Positions 1 to 9,378 of a stretch of DNA of 64,000 bases are shown here, one piece after another. The stretch is from the NCBI GenBank assembly GCA_947174335.1, contig CAMWIM010000002.1, forward strand, positions 1-64,000, written 5' to 3'. The notes under the pieces were generated by a model that was not told where the DNA came from, did not search any database, and worked only from the letters and a program-made list of their open reading frames with translations. The position numbers were made by a program, and so were the translations under genes. The stretch is from an uncultured Porphyromonadaceae bacterium (GTDB lineage Bacteria; Bacteroidota; Bacteroidia; Bacteroidales; Muribaculaceae). Every line of letters starts with the position of its first letter. The first letter of the stretch is position 1.

Positions 1-416
1 CAACACCAATCACGGTTGACAACGCAAATATCACATACGCATCTGTCTATCCTCCGGTTACCGAATCCGAGCAGCCCGGTGCTACCGTCGAACAGCCTGA
101 AATAGACCTTTTCATTGCCGATGTTGATGAAACTCCGCAGGTCGAGGTTGAAGAAATCGGGTCAAACGATGATTTTATCCGATTTGATTCATCCGACCCC
201 TATGTTCTTGTGGTCGGTTCGTTTGATTCTTATGCAAAGGCAAAACAATTCATGACATCAAAATCAAATAAAGATTATAAGATGTCGGTTGTTGAGAATG
301 ATGGCAGATATAGAGTTTACGCCGCTACCGGTAAGTCGAAAGATGATGCGGCTTTAGCTCTTAACAATAAAGATTTTGCCAAACGTTTCCCTGACGCTTG
401 GTCGTGTGAAAAATAA
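1..416 (+). CDS. SPOR-domain protein, C-terminal part (5' end outside window)
   Basis: An open frame runs from the window edge (first full codon at position 3) to a stop at 414-416. No start lies inside the window that would make a sensible whole protein, so it is 5'-truncated. The visible part begins with an acidic, Pro/Glu/Val-rich linker and ends with a region of about 70 residues (VVGSF start, AKQF, YRVYAATG) typical of a SPOR domain. SPOR domains bind denuded septal peptidoglycan and often end cell-division or envelope proteins, so a periplasmic role is likely. The N-terminal anchor and exact family cannot be judged. Confidence 0.7.
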   Translation, partial: TPITVDNANITYASVYPPVTESEQPGATVEQPEIDLFIADVDETPQVEVEEIGSNDDFIRFDSSDPYVLVVGSFDSYAKAKQFMTSKSNKDYKMSVVENDGRYRVYAATGKSKDDAALALNNKDFAKRFPDAWSCEK

Positions 417-437
417 TCATATTTAAACATATTTAGA

Positions 438-965
438 ATGGAAAATCTTCACGATCTCCTGATAAATCGTCGAAGCATCAGACGATATACCGATACTCCG
501 ATCGACCCGGACGATGTTAAAACAATTCTTGAAGCCGCTTTGATGGCTCCGACATCAAAAAGTACTCGCGCATGGGAACTCACTGTCGTTGAAGATAAAG
601 AAGCCCTTGAACAAATCAGCGCATGTCGCCCGATGGGAACACTCCCGGTTAAAAACTGTGTATTGGCAGTTGTGGTCGGCGTTGATTCTACTAAATCAGA
701 AGCATGGATTGAGGATGCATCAATTGCCGCCGTATTTATGCAACTTCAGGTTGCAGACCTTGGCTTAGGCTCATGCTGGGTTCAGCTTCGCGGTCGTTTT
801 GCCGAAGATGGAACGCCCTCTGAAGATATTGTACGATCAATTCTCAACATTCCTGAAAATGTCTCGATGGAATGTATCGTGACAATCGGTTACAAAGATG
901 AAATACGCAAGCCAATGGATACTGACAAACTTCTTTGGGAACGCGTTCACATCGGTAAATGGTAA
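438..965 (+). CDS. Nitroreductase family protein
   Basis: A 175-residue protein of the FMN-dependent nitroreductase fold. The N-terminal RRSIRRYTD segment is the usual phosphate and FMN-binding start, followed by the AALMAPTSKSTRAWE region; the middle carries the LGLGSCWVQLRGR segment and the end an IGY strand, both typical of the family. The length is usual for short nitroreductases. Members use NAD(P)H to reduce nitroaromatics, quinones or flavins; the substrate cannot be told from sequence. It sits 21 bp after the SPOR gene and its stop overlaps the next start in the heptamer ATGGTAA, which suggests translational coupling. Confidence 0.85.
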   Translation: MENLHDLLINRRSIRRYTDTPIDPDDVKTILEAALMAPTSKSTRAWELTVVEDKEALEQISACRPMGTLPVKNCVLAVVVGVDSTKSEAWIEDASIAAVFMQLQVADLGLGSCWVQLRGRFAEDGTPSEDIVRSILNIPENVSMECIVTIGYKDEIRKPMDTDKLLWERVHIGKW

Positions 966-1771
966 ATAATAACTCATCTGACGATAGACCTAAAATTGTA
1001 ATGCTCGGTAGCGGAAACGTTGCCGGGCATCTTGCAATTGTGCTGGATAAAATTGGCGATGTCGTTCAGGTTTATAGTCCGACTATCGACCATGCGACCC
1101 AACTTGCCGGCAAACTGAGAAATGCGACACCGGTAAGCAACGCTAACGACATTACCGACAATGCCGACTTCTATATTATTGCTGTAAAAGACGATGTAAT
1201 AGGACAGTTAGCTCGGAAAATTAATATAGATAGCGGAATTTGGGCGCATACGTCGGGAAGCGTTCCCATGTCGGTTTTTGAAGGCGTCAAGAGTCACTAT
1301 GGAGTTTTTTATATGCTCCAGACATTTAATAAATATGACGATGTTGATTTTAAAAACCTGCCTATACTCATCGAGGGGAATGATGCTGAAACAGAGAACT
1401 CGCTCGTCAGTCTCGCTTTAAAAATAAGTAGCGAGGTGAAACGAACATCGAGCGACGATAGGGCAGTCATTCATCGTGCGGCTGTCTTTGCCTGCAATTT
1501 CAGTAACTATATGTGGTGCATTGCCGATGATATTTTGAAAACAAAAGGTTTTGATTTGAAATTGTTGGAGCCGTTGTTGAATACGACATTAAAAAATGCA
1601 CTGAATTCGTCGCCTTACAATTCCCAGACCGGACCTGCCCGACGTGGTGACCGACTTGTCATGGAAAAACATCAGACTCTTTTGGATAGAGACCAAGTCG
1701 AAGTGTATAAACTACTTAGCAATCAGATATTTGAACGATTTAACTCATCAACAAATGAGCAGAATAAATAA
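959..1771 (+). CDS. Rossmann-like/DUF2520 protein
   Basis: This 270-residue protein has an N-terminal NAD(P)-binding Rossmann segment (VMLGSGNVAGHLA, about residues 14-26) and a C-terminal helical half with HRAAVFACNFSNYM and a PARRGD segment near residue 225, the pattern of Rossmann-like plus DUF2520 proteins related to ketopantoate or pyrroline-5-carboxylate reductases. The reaction is not established for the family. The ATG at 959 overlaps the nitroreductase stop. Its 3' end overlaps the next gene by 17 bp, so it is an internal member of an operon. Confidence 0.8.
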   Translation: MVNNNSSDDRPKIVMLGSGNVAGHLAIVLDKIGDVVQVYSPTIDHATQLAGKLRNATPVSNANDITDNADFYIIAVKDDVIGQLARKINIDSGIWAHTSGSVPMSVFEGVKSHYGVFYMLQTFNKYDDVDFKNLPILIEGNDAETENSLVSLALKISSEVKRTSSDDRAVIHRAAVFACNFSNYMWCIADDILKTKGFDLKLLEPLLNTTLKNALNSSPYNSQTGPARRGDRLVMEKHQTLLDRDQVEVYKLLSNQIFERFNSSTNEQNK

Positions 1772-2279
1772 AGACCTTAAAATTATCAAGGCGTTTGTTT
1801 TTGACGTTGACGGCGTATTGTCTCCTTCAACAATACCGATGTTGCCCGATGGTACACCATCACGAATGGTTAACATTAAAGATGGTTACGCTCTTCAGTT
1901 GGCTTGCAAACATGGCTATAAAATCGCTATCATTACCGGTGCTGATACAGAAGCTGTAAAAGTTCGCTACACCAAACTCGGTATTAAAGATGTTTATCTT
2001 AAAGCCGCAATGAAGTTACCGTTATTAAAAAACTGGATTGAGGAAAACGGCTTGAAACCCGAAGAAGTCGTTTATTGTGGCGATGATATACCCGACTTTG
2101 AATGTCTGAATCATGTCGGATTACCTGTTGCTCCTGCTGATGCGGCTGATGAAATTAAAAATATTGCCGCTTACATTTCGCCTGTCAACGGAGGCTATGG
2201 CGTGGCACGTGATGTCATCGAGCAAGTAATGAAGGCTCAGGGTCAGTGGCTCAATTCTGAAAAAGCTTTTGGATGGTAA
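1755..2279 (+). CDS. kdsC: HAD-family phosphatase, KdsC-like (KDO-8-phosphate phosphatase)
   Basis: I chose the ATG at 1755, giving 174 residues; the frame is open further upstream but that part lies inside the preceding gene. Motif I is FDVDGVL (nucleophile Asp), motif II is the ITG segment, and the GDDIPDFE motif is the Mg-binding acidic pair. Size and the lack of a large cap domain match tetrameric KdsC, which dephosphorylates KDO-8-phosphate for LPS inner-core synthesis. General C0-type HAD phosphatases look similar, so substrate is inferred. Its stop overlaps the maf start in ATGGTAA. Confidence 0.8.
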   Translation: MSRINKDLKIIKAFVFDVDGVLSPSTIPMLPDGTPSRMVNIKDGYALQLACKHGYKIAIITGADTEAVKVRYTKLGIKDVYLKAAMKLPLLKNWIEENGLKPEEVVYCGDDIPDFECLNHVGLPVAPADAADEIKNIAAYISPVNGGYGVARDVIEQVMKAQGQWLNSEKAFGW

Positions 2280-2875
2280 ATATGACTTCTCCTATCGAAC
2301 AAATTCTAAAGGGTCGCCATCTTTATCTTGCAAGTGCGTCGCCCCGTCGCCGTCAGCTCATGTCAAATCTTGGCTGCGAGGTAAGACTTATTGAACCGCG
2401 TGAGGTTGACGAATCTTTTCCAACTGGTATGCCCGTTGATGATGCACCCGTTTATATAAGTCGTAAGAAAGCCGAGGCTTATTGTGATGTGATAACTCCC
2501 GATATGATTGTCGTTACGGCTGATACTGTTGTAATTGCCGACAATAAATTGCTTGGTAAACCTCATTCTCCCGAAGATGCGGTAAAAATGCTTGAAACGC
2601 TGTCGGGCAAACGCCATAGGGTAATTACCGGAGTAACCCTTACAACTTTCGACAAGATACACTCATTTAAAACTGTTACCGAGGTTGATTTTGACACTTT
2701 GACAACCCAAGAGATAGCTTATTACATTGATGAATTCAAGCCATTTGACAAAGCAGGAGCATACGGTATTCAGGAATGGATCGGCTATGTCGGAATTCGT
2801 GGAATTTCAGGCGATTACTATAATGTAATGGGACTCCCTGTGCATGATTTATACAAACACCTATGTCAAATCTAA
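2273..2875 (+). CDS. maf: Maf family nucleotide pyrophosphatase
   Basis: A 200-residue protein (197 if the second ATG at 2282 is used) with the Maf signature near the N-terminus, LASASPRRRQLM, then VVTADTVV and GKP(H) motifs, SGKRHRVITGV and a C-terminal KAGAYGIQ. These are the substrate and metal-binding blocks of Maf/YhdE nucleoside triphosphate pyrophosphatases, which hydrolyse dTTP, UTP or modified nucleotides in the cytoplasm. Presence of the AYGIQ block suggests the dTTP/UTP branch. It is the last gene of the plus-strand operon and converges with the exonuclease gene after 4 bp. Confidence 0.92.
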   Translation: MVNMTSPIEQILKGRHLYLASASPRRRQLMSNLGCEVRLIEPREVDESFPTGMPVDDAPVYISRKKAEAYCDVITPDMIVVTADTVVIADNKLLGKPHSPEDAVKMLETLSGKRHRVITGVTLTTFDKIHSFKTVTEVDFDTLTTQEIAYYIDEFKPFDKAGAYGIQEWIGYVGIRGISGDYYNVMGLPVHDLYKHLCQI

Positions 2876-2879
2876 TTCC

Positions 2880-3380
2880 TTATAAAATTATCATTGCAAT
2901 TTTTGCACATGCTTCGGCATCGGCAAGCGCATTATGATGATTATTGAATGGAATCGCAAGGGCTTGACAAAGATTGGGGAGCGAAAATGATTTTGTGATG
3001 TGGCGTGGGATTGTACGACGTGCTGTTGAAAGAGTACAATAAAAATCATAGTCGGGCCAATCAATCTGATAACAACGGCATGCCGCTCTCAAACATTTTT
3101 CGTCAAATGCTTTATTGTGAGCCACTAACGGTAAATTTCCTATAAATTTTTCGAGTCGTTGCCAAACCTTGTCGAATGTATCGGCATTTTCTGTATCTGA
3201 CATACCGATGCCATGGATATTCTCAGTAAAATGACGAAAATAATACTCAGGTTCAGGCTTGACAAGTTCATAAAATTTATCTACAATATACCCTTCGACA
3301 ACTTTTATCGCACCAATAGAACAGATGCTTGTCGGATGATTATTGGCGGTCTCAACATCTATTGCGACAAAATTATCCAT
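2880..3380 (-). CDS. 3'-5' exonuclease domain protein (DnaQ/RNase T fold)
   Basis: 166 residues beginning with the Exo I motif FVAIDVETAN (catalytic Asp and Glu). A central VAHNKAFDEKCL is the Exo II segment and the C-terminal HHNALADAEACAKI is Exo III with the catalytic His/Asp, so all DEDDh residues are present. No polymerase or BRCT part is attached, so this is a stand-alone exonuclease-domain protein, perhaps a proofreading or RNA-processing nuclease. Its ATG overlaps the ispH stop by 8 bp, so it is co-transcribed with cmk and ispH. Confidence 0.85.
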   Translation of the reverse strand: MDNFVAIDVETANNHPTSICSIGAIKVVEGYIVDKFYELVKPEPEYYFRHFTENIHGIGMSDTENADTFDKVWQRLEKFIGNLPLVAHNKAFDEKCLRAACRCYQIDWPDYDFYCTLSTARRTIPRHITKSFSLPNLCQALAIPFNNHHNALADAEACAKIAMIIL

Positions 3381-4245
3381 TTTCAGTCAAATTTTTTACA
3401 TGCTCATAAACATCTTCCATCAACCAGCGTGGAGTCGATGTCGCACCACAAATACCGATTGTCGGTTTATCAACAAGCCATTCAGGTTTTATTTCCGACT
3501 GATTGGAAATCATATATGTAGAAGGGTTGACCGATTTACATTCATCAAACAAGAATCTGCCATTACTGCTTTTCTTTCCCGATACAAAAAGTATTACGCT
3601 GTTTTCTGCCGCAAATTCGCGCAAATGTTCAACTCTGTTGGCTACTTGGCGGCAAATGGTGTCATAACTGTTGAATTTTACCCCGGGAACTATGCGGCGT
3701 TCAATTTCTTTTATAATGTCACTCAAGCCATTAAGCGACATCGTTGTTTGGGAATATAATTCTATATCTTTTGTAAAATCGATTTTGTCAAGATCATTCA
3801 GGTCTTGAACGACAATCGCACGACCATCGGTTTGTCCGACAAGTCCGTTTACCTCGGCGTGTCCCTGTTTGCCATATATAACTATTTGAGCATCAGGGCT
3901 TGTTTCATTGCTATTTTTAATGCGTTTCTGAAGCTGTAGAACTACAGGACAAGTGGCATCGATAATCTCTATATTGTTTTCTTTGGCAATTTGATAGGTC
4001 GATGGTGGTTCGCCATGAGCACGAAGAAGAACTTTTACATCATGAAGATTTTTCAAATCGTCATGAGTGATTGTTTTTAACCCTTTGTTCATAAGTCGTT
4101 GAACTTCATCACTATTATGAACAATATCGCCAAGACAATAAAGCGTACCCGAAGAGTCAAGTTTCTCCTCGGCTTTATGGATTGCGGTCACCACACCAAA
4201 GCAAAATCCCGAACGATCGTCTATTTTGATTACAGGATTACTCAT
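3373..4245 (-). CDS. ispH: 4-hydroxy-3-methylbut-2-enyl diphosphate reductase
   Basis: 290 residues, the normal IspH length. Three conserved cysteines that hold the iron-sulfur cluster are visible in SGFCFGV (near residue 15), DATCPVV (near 98) and TICRQVANR (near 200). The catalytic Glu segment GKQGHAEVNGLVGQT and the substrate His segments are intact. IspH makes IPP and DMAPP in the last step of the methylerythritol phosphate pathway. Its ATG overlaps the cmk stop as ATGA; the cmk-ispH pair suggests a small housekeeping operon. Confidence 0.96.
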   Translation of the reverse strand: MSNPVIKIDDRSGFCFGVVTAIHKAEEKLDSSGTLYCLGDIVHNSDEVQRLMNKGLKTITHDDLKNLHDVKVLLRAHGEPPSTYQIAKENNIEIIDATCPVVLQLQKRIKNSNETSPDAQIVIYGKQGHAEVNGLVGQTDGRAIVVQDLNDLDKIDFTKDIELYSQTTMSLNGLSDIIKEIERRIVPGVKFNSYDTICRQVANRVEHLREFAAENSVILFVSGKKSSNGRFLFDECKSVNPSTYMISNQSEIKPEWLVDKPTIGICGATSTPRWLMEDVYEHVKNLTENG

Positions 4246-4946
4246 CCAAGTCGATTAATGATTTGATTATATAAGTCAAGGAGCAACTTGTTTTGCTCGT
4301 CATGAGTCATATCTGAGTTGTCTATTACAACCGCATCATCAACCTTTCTCAGTGGACTTTCAGCACGGGTACGGTCTATATGGTCGCGTTCAACGACATT
4401 TGCCAATACAGCTTCGTATGACGTCTCAACCCCTTTGTCGGTCAACTCCTTCAAACGTCGCATCGCTCGTTTTTCAGGCGATGCATCGACAAAAATTTTA
4501 AGTTCGGCATCGGGGAACACAGTTGATCCGATATCTCGTCCGTCCATAACGATTCCGCGTTCACGCCCAAATTGCTGTTGAAGCTGAACGAGTCGATGAC
4601 GCACCTCAGGAATAGCGGCAATAGGGGAGACGTGGCTTGAAACAATCATTCCACGTATCTCTTTTTCTACTACTTCGCCATTCAAGGTCGTCAGCTGTTT
4701 GTCTCCGTCAACTTTAAAATCAATTTTAATTGAAGGTAGCTCTTTAATGAGAGTTTCCTTGTCAATTGACCCGTCATCAGCTATCAGATGATTTCTCAAA
4801 GCAAACAATGTCACCGCTCTATACATAGCACCTGAGTCAACATAACGATACCCTATTTTTGACGCAAGTTCTCGAGCCATTGTACTCTTCCCCGATGATG
4901 AATAACCATCGATAGCGATAATTATTTTAGGAGTTGTGTGAGACAT
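4242..4946 (-). CDS. cmk: Cytidylate kinase
   Basis: A 234-residue P-loop kinase. The Walker A segment is GYSSSGKST near residue 15, followed by the YVDSGAMYRA block and the MDGRDIGS(T)VFPDA block typical of CMP kinases; the lid segment has RAMRRL and the C-terminal VIDNSDM ends the fold. It phosphorylates CMP and dCMP to the diphosphates in the cytoplasm. It begins a minus-strand operon with ispH and the DnaQ-like exonuclease, 31 bp after the purT stop. Confidence 0.95.
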   Translation of the reverse strand: MSHTTPKIIIAIDGYSSSGKSTMARELASKIGYRYVDSGAMYRAVTLFALRNHLIADDGSIDKETLIKELPSIKIDFKVDGDKQLTTLNGEVVEKEIRGMIVSSHVSPIAAIPEVRHRLVQLQQQFGRERGIVMDGRDIGSTVFPDAELKIFVDASPEKRAMRRLKELTDKGVETSYEAVLANVVERDHIDRTRAESPLRKVDDAVVIDNSDMTHDEQNKLLLDLYNQIINRLG

Positions 4947-4977
4947 AATATTTGTTTGTCAAATATTTAGAGGTTTA

Positions 4978-6162
4978 TCAATAAACTTTTACTACAAGAT
5001 TATTATATGCTCTTTCGGCTTTAGCTTTTGCTGCTTCAACCGATTCTCCACGAGCAAGAATAACACCCATGCGGCGGTGTCCCTTGATTTCGGGTTTTGC
5101 AAAAATTCTCATTTGAGTTCCCGGTTCTTCAAGAACTTTTTCGAGATTTTCCATGTCAATACAAGTTGAATTTCCTTCAACAACAACAGCGCGTGAAGCC
5201 GATGGACCGTAGAAATCAATAGCCGGAACTGGTAAGCCGAGAATTGCACGTGCGTGTAATGCAAACTCGCTGAGATCTTGTGAAATCATCGTTACCATAC
5301 CTGTATCGTGAGGTCGGGGTGAAACCTCGCTGAAAATTACGTCGTCACCTTTGACAAACAATTCTACACCAAAGATGCCGTAGCCACCAAGCGCACTTGT
5401 TATTTTATGAGCTATATCTTCAGCTTTCAGTAAAGCCTGTGGAGTCATAGGCTGGGGTTGCCAAGAATAACGGTAGTCGCCGTCTACTTGAATATGACCG
5501 ATTGGTTTACAGAACGTTGTACCCGATATAGATCGAACGGTCAACAGTGTAATCTCATAGTCAAAATCTACAAATCCTTCTACAATCACTCGTCCTGCAC
5601 CCGAACGGCCGCCACTTTGTGACTCATTCCATGCAGGTTCGATATCTTCAGGTTTACGGATTGTTGATTGACCGTGACCCGATGAACTCATAACCGGTTT
5701 AACAACACAAGGAATACCGATCTGTTGAACAGCTGCTTCAAATTCTTCTTTGTTTGATGCAAAAACATAGGTTGATGTTGGCAAACCGAGTTCTTCAGCC
5801 GCCAAGCGACGTATTCCTTCACGATTCATTGTCAACCATGTAGCTCGTGCGGTAGGAGTGACATTATATCCCTCTTTTTCTAGTTCAACAAGAGTCGATG
5901 TGGCGATAGCTTCAACTTCAGGAATAATATGATCAGGCTTTTCTTTTTCAACAACTTGACGCAATGCATCGCCATCGAGCATGTCAAAAACATAGGCGCG
6001 ATGAGCAACCTGCATCGCAGGAGCACCTTCATATTTGTCACAAGCAATTACTTCAACGCCCATGCGCTGGAGTTCAATTGCCACTTCTTTACCAAGTTCT
6101 CCACTACCAAGCAATAATGCTTTTTTTCCGGCTGCTGTTTTAATTGTACCGATTTTAGCCAT
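4978..6162 (-). CDS. purT: Formate-dependent phosphoribosylglycinamide formyltransferase
   Basis: 394 residues, the usual PurT length. An N-terminal biotin-carboxylase-like fold starts with [11 protein letters not shown]; the ATP-grasp part shows [16 protein letters not shown] and [15 protein letters not shown], both diagnostic of PurT. It uses ATP and formate to formylate GAR in purine synthesis, an alternative to folate-dependent PurN. A short spacer separates it from cmk, so the two may be co-transcribed. Confidence is high because the glycine-rich loop and SPRPHDTG block are specific. Confidence 0.96.
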   Translation of the reverse strand: MAKIGTIKTAAGKKALLLGSGELGKEVAIELQRMGVEVIACDKYEGAPAMQVAHRAYVFDMLDGDALRQVVEKEKPDHIIPEVEAIATSTLVELEKEGYNVTPTARATWLTMNREGIRRLAAEELGLPTSTYVFASNKEEFEAAVQQIGIPCVVKPVMSSSGHGQSTIRKPEDIEPAWNESQSGGRSGAGRVIVEGFVDFDYEITLLTVRSISGTTFCKPIGHIQVDGDYRYSWQPQPMTPQALLKAEDIAHKITSALGGYGIFGVELFVKGDDVIFSEVSPRPHDTGMVTMISQDLSEFALHARAILGLPVPAIDFYGPSASRAVVVEGNSTCIDMENLEKVLEEPGTQMRIFAKPEIKGHRRMGVILARGESVEAAKAKAERAYNNLVVKVY

Positions 6163-6249
6163 AAATTTATTTTTATCTGTAATTGTGGTTTTTATTTACA
6201 AAGATAGTGATTTTCTATAAAATAATCGACCTATGTTCATAAATAAAAA

Positions 6250-6274
6250 ACTCCGAACTGTAATAATTCGGAGT
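6250..6274 (-). terminator. Intrinsic terminator after the TlpA-like gene
   Basis: Perfect 8-bp inverted repeat ACTCCGAA/TTCGGAGT with a 9-nt loop. On the minus strand it is followed by a T-rich run (A-rich at 6241-6249 on the plus strand). It lies 34 bp after the TlpA-like stop and before purT. Confidence 0.8.
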
Positions 6275-6307
6275 CTTTTCTAATCATTTTATGTTATTTA
6301 ACCGGCT

Positions 6308-7345
6308 TTATTCGACCTTTGCAGGTTCAAAAATATCAGCTAAGAATGCTTTCAAATCATCACCGCGGCGATCACGTGCTACAATAGTTCCTTCGGGATT
6401 AATTACAATAAGGCATGGGATTGAAGGAATACCATACAGGTCGGTCGCTATATTTTGTGAGTTGATGATCTGTTGCCACGGAAGCTGATGTTGTTCAATG
6501 CCGGCTAATGTATTCTCGGGTTCGTCCCAAACGGCAACACCCAAAACTTCGAGTCCTTTATCTCCGTATTTTTCAAGAACTTCTTTAATAACTTTTGTCT
6601 CACGGATACATGGACCGCACCAACTTGCCCAAAAATCAACCAAGAGATATTTGCCGTTGCCTACATAGTTGCTTAAGCGATAGGTTGAATCATTGTAAAC
6701 AACTTCAAAATCTTTGTAGGGTTTACCTTCTGAAGTTTCAGCTTTTGCGACTTTACCAGACTGAAGTTTTGAAATTCGCTGATAATCACCGAGAGCGGGA
6801 TTATTTTTGATAGCTTCATTCAGTTCATCAAGGCTCATATCGTAAGCCTGCTGTAAAAAGATGTAATATCCTACGGGGTTGTTTGCGTTTGATTTGAAAT
6901 ATTTGTCATATACCTTTTTCTGAGCTTCTTTATATGCTGCTATATCAAAAGGAATACTGTCGGGAATATTGCTGAACGTGCTGTCAACACCGGCAAGGTT
7001 AGCTTCAAGTTCATCCATTAATTGGTTTAATTCGCCACCGACAGCATGACGGTCGGCAACTGTAATTTCACCTTCTTCAAGCACAAATGAGCCTGCACGT
7101 TTGCCATCAACAATGAGTCGTACCAATACAGGTTCATCAATTTCGCCACTGAACGAAGCAACGCCATTGATAATTGCAGTACTATCAATTTTATCACTTG
7201 TGTCATAGTTGATTAGGTAAGCCATTTCGGCTTTTGTTTCAGGGAGCTCGGCTGTAACGATATAGCTTCCACCCTGTTTTTGTTGGTTGGAGCATGCAGC
7301 CAAGAGTGTCAGTACTGCCAATCCGGCAATTTTGTTAATTTTCAT
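6308..7345 (-). CDS. TlpA-like thioredoxin-fold lipoprotein (DUF4369 type)
   Basis: 345 residues. The N-terminus is a lipoprotein signal with lipobox LAAC (Cys18). Residues about 28-115 resemble the beta-rich DUF4369 domain common in Bacteroidota, then a helical linker, then a thioredoxin/AhpC-TSA domain with the redox motif WASWCGPC near residue 245 and the cis-Pro segment YGIPSIPC. This domain order is typical of periplasmic thiol-disulfide oxidoreductases attached to a membrane. The partner protein is unknown. It is a single gene with its own terminator. Confidence 0.9.
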   Translation of the reverse strand: MKINKIAGLAVLTLLAACSNQQKQGGSYIVTAELPETKAEMAYLINYDTSDKIDSTAIINGVASFSGEIDEPVLVRLIVDGKRAGSFVLEEGEITVADRHAVGGELNQLMDELEANLAGVDSTFSNIPDSIPFDIAAYKEAQKKVYDKYFKSNANNPVGYYIFLQQAYDMSLDELNEAIKNNPALGDYQRISKLQSGKVAKAETSEGKPYKDFEVVYNDSTYRLSNYVGNGKYLLVDFWASWCGPCIRETKVIKEVLEKYGDKGLEVLGVAVWDEPENTLAGIEQHQLPWQQIINSQNIATDLYGIPSIPCLIVINPEGTIVARDRRGDDLKAFLADIFEPAKVE

Positions 7346-7553
7346 TTTTAGGAGATTTAATTCTTTGATTGGATTATTTTATCCGCAAATTTAATCAATA
7401 ATTTGGGTTTACGACATATTTTTAATGCTATTTTAATTCAAGTATTTGAATTATAAAATTTCCACCAGGTGTAATACTCTATAAATTAGCAAATTAATAG
7501 ATTATTATATATGTCTTGATGAAAAAAATGACTATAATTTTAAAATTTTAACC

Positions 7554-7561
7554 TATCTTTG
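7554..7561 (+). promoter_or_regulatory. -7 promoter element for the acyl-CoA synthetase gene
   Basis: TATCTTTG matches the Bacteroidota -7 consensus TAnnTTTG exactly, 43 bp before the ATG at 7605. No convincing -33 TTTG is present at the expected distance, so only the -7 box is supported. Confidence 0.6.
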
Positions 7562-7604
7562 TTGTTATAATAATAAACGTAACTTTCAAAAATTATAACT
7601 CGAT

Positions 7605-9254
7605 ATGCCATTAACAAGCATCAACGAGGCGTTAGCCCAAACATTCAAAGTAAATTCTGTTCATCCGGCTCTGTCTGATCACGAAGGTGAAACACTGACA
7701 TACAGCGAGCTTGCACAACGTGTTGTTAAACTTCATTATTTGTTTAAAGGTTCGGGGATCGTTCCAGGCGATCATATAGCTATTTGTGGTAGAAACTCAT
7801 CTCACTGGGCTGCTGTTGCAGTCGCCTCAATTACCTATGGAGCCGTAGCAGTACCTTTGTTGCATGATTTTCAAGCTGATACAATCGAGCATCTTGTAAA
7901 ACATTCTGACGCAAAATTATTCTTTGTTGATGATGTTATTTATCATAAATTAAATGTCGAAAATCTTGAAACTACGGTTGGTGTTCTCTCTTTAACCGAC
8001 TATGGCGTTCTTCTTGATAAAGACGGAATCATTGCAAAATCGAAAGAGGGTATCGACAAATTTATGTCAGAAAATTATCCTGACGGATTCACAACTTCCA
8101 AGTTGTCTTTTTATAAGGAAGAGCCCGATCAACTTGCGTTAATCAACTATACATCAGGCTCTACCGGTTTTTCAAAGGGTGTAATGGTAACCTATGGAAA
8201 TATCGCGAGCAACGAACGCTTTTCGGTTGAGAATATCCCGTTTCTTCATCCCGGAGACGGCTCTGTTTCTATGTTGCCGATGGCTCACATGTTCGGCTTG
8301 ATTATCGAACTGTTCTTCCCGCTTCTCAAAGGATGCCATATACATTTCCTTTCACGCGTACCGGCTCCGTCAATCATCCTTAAGGCGTTTGCCGAAGTCA
8401 AACCCAAACTGGTTATTGCCGTTCCGTTGATTTTGGAAAAAATCATTAAAAATAAAATTTTCCCTGAGTTGGAAAAACAGCCGTTAAAAACGCTTATCAA
8501 AATTCCGGGAGTAAATAAAATCATATATAAGAAAATCAAAACAAAACTGTTGGATGCATTTGGCGGTCAGTTGGTGCAGATAATTGTTGGCGGAGCTGCA
8601 TTTGACCCAACGGTTGAAACATTCCTGAACAAAATAAAATTCCCTTATACAGTCGGTTATGGTATGACTGAGTGTGCGCCTTTGATAGCCTATGATGTTT
8701 GGTCAACCTATCACAAAGGTTCTGTTGGTAAAGTCGTTGACCGAATGGAGTTTAAGATTGATTCTCCCGATCCTCTGACAATACCCGGAGAGCTGTGGGT
8801 AAAAGGAGCAAACGTCATGAAAGGGTATTACAAGAATTCCGAAGCCACCGAAGCTGTATTTCGTGACGGTTGGATGAACACCGGCGACGTTTGCCAAATT
8901 GATAAAGACGGTTATATCTATATTCGCGGACGCAACAAGTCAATGATTCTCGGACCGTCAGGGCAAAATATCTACCCCGAAGAAATCGAGGCTAAACTTA
9001 ACAACTTACCCTTGGTAGCCGAGTCAATTGTTGTTGACCGCGAGGGCAAACTTGTGGCGTTGATTCATCCCGACTATGAAAAAGCAAAGACATTGAAGCT
9101 TGATGATTCGGCAATTGAAAATCAGATGGTCAAGAATATTGCCGATCTCAACACTCAGGTCGCTCCATACGAAAAAGTCGCTTCGATGGAAATCATGCAC
9201 GACGAATTTGAGAAGACTCCAAAACGCTCGATAAAACGTTTTATGTATAAGTAG
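7605..9254 (+). CDS. AMP-binding long-chain acyl-CoA synthetase family protein
   Basis: 549 residues of the adenylate-forming (ANL) superfamily. The P-loop is YTSGSTGFSKGV (near residue 182), with YGMTECAPL (near 350) as the A5 motif, NTGDV as A7 and GRNKSMILGPSGQNIYPEEIE as the A8 hinge; the C-terminal KTPKRSIKR carries the catalytic Lys. This is closest in pattern to FadD/long-chain fatty acyl-CoA ligases, which activate fatty acids with ATP and CoA. It may serve phospholipid or exogenous fatty-acid use. It is monocistronic, with a promoter in front and a separate promoter after it. Confidence 0.88.
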   Translation: MPLTSINEALAQTFKVNSVHPALSDHEGETLTYSELAQRVVKLHYLFKGSGIVPGDHIAICGRNSSHWAAVAVASITYGAVAVPLLHDFQADTIEHLVKHSDAKLFFVDDVIYHKLNVENLETTVGVLSLTDYGVLLDKDGIIAKSKEGIDKFMSENYPDGFTTSKLSFYKEEPDQLALINYTSGSTGFSKGVMVTYGNIASNERFSVENIPFLHPGDGSVSMLPMAHMFGLIIELFFPLLKGCHIHFLSRVPAPSIILKAFAEVKPKLVIAVPLILEKIIKNKIFPELEKQPLKTLIKIPGVNKIIYKKIKTKLLDAFGGQLVQIIVGGAAFDPTVETFLNKIKFPYTVGYGMTECAPLIAYDVWSTYHKGSVGKVVDRMEFKIDSPDPLTIPGELWVKGANVMKGYYKNSEATEAVFRDGWMNTGDVCQIDKDGYIYIRGRNKSMILGPSGQNIYPEEIEAKLNNLPLVAESIVVDREGKLVALIHPDYEKAKTLKLDDSAIENQMVKNIADLNTQVAPYEKVASMEIMHDEFEKTPKRSIKRFMYK

Positions 9255-9297
9255 TTTCTGATTGGAAGAAACTTTTAAGTGTCAGTTGAAGATTTAT

Positions 9298-9328
9298 TTT
9301 GTCATCTTTATAAAATGTCGTACCTTTG
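9298..9328 (+). promoter_or_regulatory. Promoter for the Yip1-smpB-ftsY-rimO-menF unit
   Basis: A -33 TTTG at 9298-9301 and a -7 TACCTTTG at 9321-9328 with exactly 19 bp between them match the Bacteroidota consensus TTTG-N19/21-TAnnTTTG. A leader of about 45 nt is predicted before the ATG at 9379. Confidence 0.8.
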
Positions 9329-9378
9329 TATAATATTTTATAATTAAGGTAAAATTAATTCTACAACTGCGCTTTTTC

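Noticed and set aside
1644-1754. N-terminal extension of the KdsC-like gene
   Set aside because: The extension lies within the DUF2520 gene, and KdsC proteins are normally about 170-190 residues.
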